Source of the DNA: Oscillospiraceae bacterium
GTDB taxonomy: Bacteria; Bacillota; Clostridia; Oscillospirales; Oscillospiraceae
DNA length: 6,421 bases
NCBI GenBank assembly: GCA_031280855.1
Contig: JAITGH010000183.1
Coordinates: forward strand, 1 to 6,421
Direction of reading: 5' to 3'
The translations under genes were made by a program, and so were the position numbers. The notes beneath the pieces are model-generated. The model was not told the DNA's origin. It worked only from the letters and a program-made list of their open reading frames with translations, and made no database searches. Numbering within the stretch: the stretch's first letter is position 1; the number at the start of each line of letters is the position of its first letter. Below, piece by piece: positions 4,718 to 6,421 of the stretch.

Positions 4718-6313
4718 ATGTCAAAACAGCTGGAAATGAAGTTCTACAGCAATCGGTCGCCGAAGAAGGGGTACTCGTGGGAGACGGCGCCGGAGCCAAT
4801 CGTGGAGAGCGCGATCGTCGAGACTCTGGAGGCGGAGTTCGTAGTAGTCGGAGGCGGGATCAGCGGACTTGCGGCGGCGGCGCGGTGCTCCGCGAAAGGG
4901 CTCAGCGGGATCGTCATAGACAAGAACGCGAAGCAAGTCGCGCTTGCCGGTCAGATCGCCGCGATCAACTCGAAAAAGATGGCGGAGCTTGGAATCCACA
5001 TCGATCCGAAAGAACTCGCCGCAAACTGGCTCAAAGTCAGCGGCAGCCGCGTTCAGGAGGAACTGCTGTGGATCTTCATCAACCGCAGCGCGGAGGGGTT
5101 CGAGTGGATGCTCGACCTCGCCGAAGGCACCGTGGACGTCGGCGTTTACGTTGCGTACAAAGGTCCGATGTTCGGCGAGTACCCCGGCACTCACCACATC
5201 TCCAAGAAGCCGGGCACCGAGAAGTACAAGAACTTCGGCGGCGGATTCTTAGCGTGCGAGATCCTGGAGACGGAGTTCCTCAAGAACGGTGGTAAGCTGT
5301 TCCGCAGCGTTACCGCGGAGCAACTCGAGAAGGACGCAAGCGGGCGCGTCGTCGCCGCCATCGCGAAAGGTGAGGACGGCAAGTACCGCCGCTATCGCGG
5401 GACGAAGGCGGTCGTACTCGCCACCGGCGACGCGAGCGATAACCGCGAGATGCTCGAGGCGTTCTGCCCGGTCGGACTGCGTGCCTCGCGCACGTTCCCG
5501 CGTAAGGGCAATACCGGCGACGGTCAGATCATGGCGTACCACGCCGGCGCGATCATCGACAACCCGGAGTGGGCGCCGACCCTGCACGCGCTCGGGTTCA
5601 GCGGTTACCAGTTCTTCTTCCTGCACGTCAATCAGCTTGGGAAGCGGTTCATGAACGAGGACACGTGGATGCAGGCGAAGTCCATACGCTGCCTCATGCA
5701 ACCGGGCGGGAACTTCTGCTGGTCAGTGTTCGATGGCAAGTACGCGGACGAGATTGAGTCGCGCTGGGATCTGCTCGGCGGTCAGGGCATGGCTCCGCTA
5801 AGCGTTGTTGGCGATAAGTTCAATAAGGACGATCTAGTCGCGGCAATCGACCGCACCGTCACGGGCGCGGGCTATCGCCCGGAGGAGATGCCGAACGACC
5901 CGCAGAACCCGAACGGCGTTATGGCGGATACGCTCGAGGAACTCGCCGCCAAGATGGACGTACCCGTCGAGACGCTCAAGGCGACTGTCGAGCGTTACAA
6001 CGCAGTCTGCGCAAGCGGCGACGACACGGACTTCGGCAAGCGTCAAGAGATGCTTACGCCGATCGTCAAGGCTCCGTTCTACGCGCTCAAGTGGGGACCC
6101 GCGCTGCTGGACGTATTCGGGGGTGCGCTGACGAACTCGAGTTTGAACGTTCTGGACGCGTTCGGGCAGGAGATCCCGGGGCTCTACGCAGTCGGCAACG
6201 CCGCCGGAGGTATGTACGCGGTCGATTACCCGCTGCTGCTTAACGGTAACAGCTACGGGCGAGCGTTAGCGTATTGTATGCAACTCGCGGACAGCCTCAC
6301 GAATCCGGCGTAG
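4718..6313 (+). CDS. FAD-binding_2 flavoprotein oxidoreductase (fumarate reductase superfamily, not a fumarate reductase)
   Basis: A 531-residue protein, probably cytoplasmic: no Tat or Sec signal, no CxxCH haem motif, no FMN-binding domain. After a leader with WETAPEPI (21-28), the FAD-binding fold starts with FVVVGGGISGLAAAA (41-55) and ends its strand with IDK (67-69). AVVLATGDAS (231-240), GNTGDGQ (264-270), LGKRFMNED (307-315), DVFGGALTN (465-473) and GLYAVGNAAGGMY (488-500) are the usual blocks in order. Residues essential in flavocytochrome c fumarate reductase (His365, Arg402, His504, Arg544 of Shewanella) fall, by my manual alignment, at Ala286, Met318, Leu464/Asp465 and Leu507, so fumarate reduction is unlikely. 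The DYPLLLNGNSYGR end (503-515) recalls family members acting on bulky enones or ring compounds, such as ketosteroid dehydrogenases, though without their exact YPG spacing. AAAGGAT at 4704-4710 is a ribosome binding site 7 bases before the ATG. Inferred role: flavin-dependent reduction or dehydrogenation of the operon's unknown substrate. Confidence 0.9.
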   Translation: MSKQLEMKFYSNRSPKKGYSWETAPEPIVESAIVETLEAEFVVVGGGISGLAAAARCSAKGLSGIVIDKNAKQVALAGQIAAINSKKMAELGIHIDPKELAANWLKVSGSRVQEELLWIFINRSAEGFEWMLDLAEGTVDVGVYVAYKGPMFGEYPGTHHISKKPGTEKYKNFGGGFLACEILETEFLKNGGKLFRSVTAEQLEKDASGRVVAAIAKGEDGKYRRYRGTKAVVLATGDASDNREMLEAFCPVGLRASRTFPRKGNTGDGQIMAYHAGAIIDNPEWAPTLHALGFSGYQFFFLHVNQLGKRFMNEDTWMQAKSIRCLMQPGGNFCWSVFDGKYADEIESRWDLLGGQGMAPLSVVGDKFNKDDLVAAIDRTVTGAGYRPEEMPNDPQNPNGVMADTLEELAAKMDVPVETLKATVERYNAVCASGDDTDFGKRQEMLTPIVKAPFYALKWGPALLDVFGGALTNSSLNVLDAFGQEIPGLYAVGNAAGGMYAVDYPLLLNGNSYGRALAYCMQLADSLTNPA

Positions 6314-6328
6314 TATCGCGCTTACGCG

Positions 6329-6362
6329 GCTCACGCGCTCCGTGAATTTGGGACGCGTGAGC
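6329..6362. terminator. Inverted repeat after the flavoprotein gene, weak terminator candidate
   Basis: GCTCACGCG (6329-6337) and CGCGTGAGC (6354-6362) form a perfect 9-bp GC-rich stem with a 16-base loop, 15 bases after the stop codon. GCGC at 6318-6321 and 6371-6374 could add an outer stem. No T-run follows on either strand, so it is not a standard intrinsic terminator; it could stabilise the mRNA end or assist another termination mode. Confidence 0.45.
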
Positions 6363-6413
6363 TTCGCTGTGCGCATTAATAAGAATTATTCGTACTAAAA
6401 GCTCAACATACGC

Positions 6414-6419
6414 TTGACA
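6414..6419 (+). promoter_or_regulatory. -35 box of a promoter running off the window
   Basis: A perfect TTGACA two bases before the window end, preceded by an A/T-rich stretch (about 6374-6400) like an upstream promoter element. CTTGACA also occurs in the operon promoter at 1484-1490. The -10 box would lie outside, so this is only half a promoter; it suggests that a new transcription unit starts just to the right. Confidence 0.4.
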
Positions 6420-6421
6420 TC

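Noticed and set aside
4718..6313. Annotation as fumarate reductase or flavocytochrome c
   Set aside because: The haem motifs and the four key substrate residues are missing.
1..6421. tRNA, rRNA or CRISPR array
   Set aside because: No cloverleaf with conserved arms, rRNA-like stretch or regularly spaced repeats were seen on either strand by eye.

Overview
The window reads as chromosomal DNA of a strictly anaerobic, probably Clostridia-like (Bacillota) bacterium. The reasons are a pyruvate:ferredoxin oxidoreductase of the single-chain anaerobic type, strong Shine-Dalgarno sites, near-consensus vegetative sigma-factor promoters in T/A-rich spacers, and an IS256-type miniature transposon. Coding DNA is GC-rich. 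The exact lineage cannot be fixed from the sequence alone.

Layout. Positions 1-1326 (minus strand) hold the N-terminal 442 residues of pyruvate:ferredoxin oxidoreductase (nifJ); the rest lies beyond the left edge. A compact divergent control region (about 1327-1545) carries a promoter for each direction and a small palindrome next to the rightward promoter. Rightward there is a run of four genes: (1) a 674-residue protein with about four membrane helices joined to a domain that I read as linalool dehydratase/isomerase-like (1546-3570); (2) a 48-residue putative single-helix membrane protein (3730-3876); (3) a 278-residue membrane protein of no recognised family, which looks like a P-type ATPase stripped of its catalytic parts (3860-4696); (4) a 531-residue cytoplasmic FAD-binding_2 flavoprotein related to fumarate reductase but lacking the fumarate active-site residues (4718-6313). 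An inverted repeat and the -35 hexamer of a further promoter end the window.

Between genes 1 and 2 of the run sits a 138-bp non-autonomous transposon (3573-3710) with about 26-bp terminal inverted repeats and a perfect 8-bp target duplication (GTATAAGG). The duplicated 8 bp contain the stop codon of gene 1 and the start of the ribosome binding site of gene 2, so both genes survived. Removing the element and one target copy leaves only about 13 bases between the two genes. This supports a tightly packed ancestral operon of all four.

Working together (inference). An integral-membrane lyase/isomerase-like enzyme plus a soluble flavin oxidoreductase would fit conversion of a lipophilic unsaturated or hydroxylated compound, with the flavoprotein adding or removing hydrogen. 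The two other small membrane proteins may be accessory or scaffold subunits. The substrate is unknown. The divergent nifJ is probably a separate housekeeping transcription unit that could supply reduced ferredoxin.
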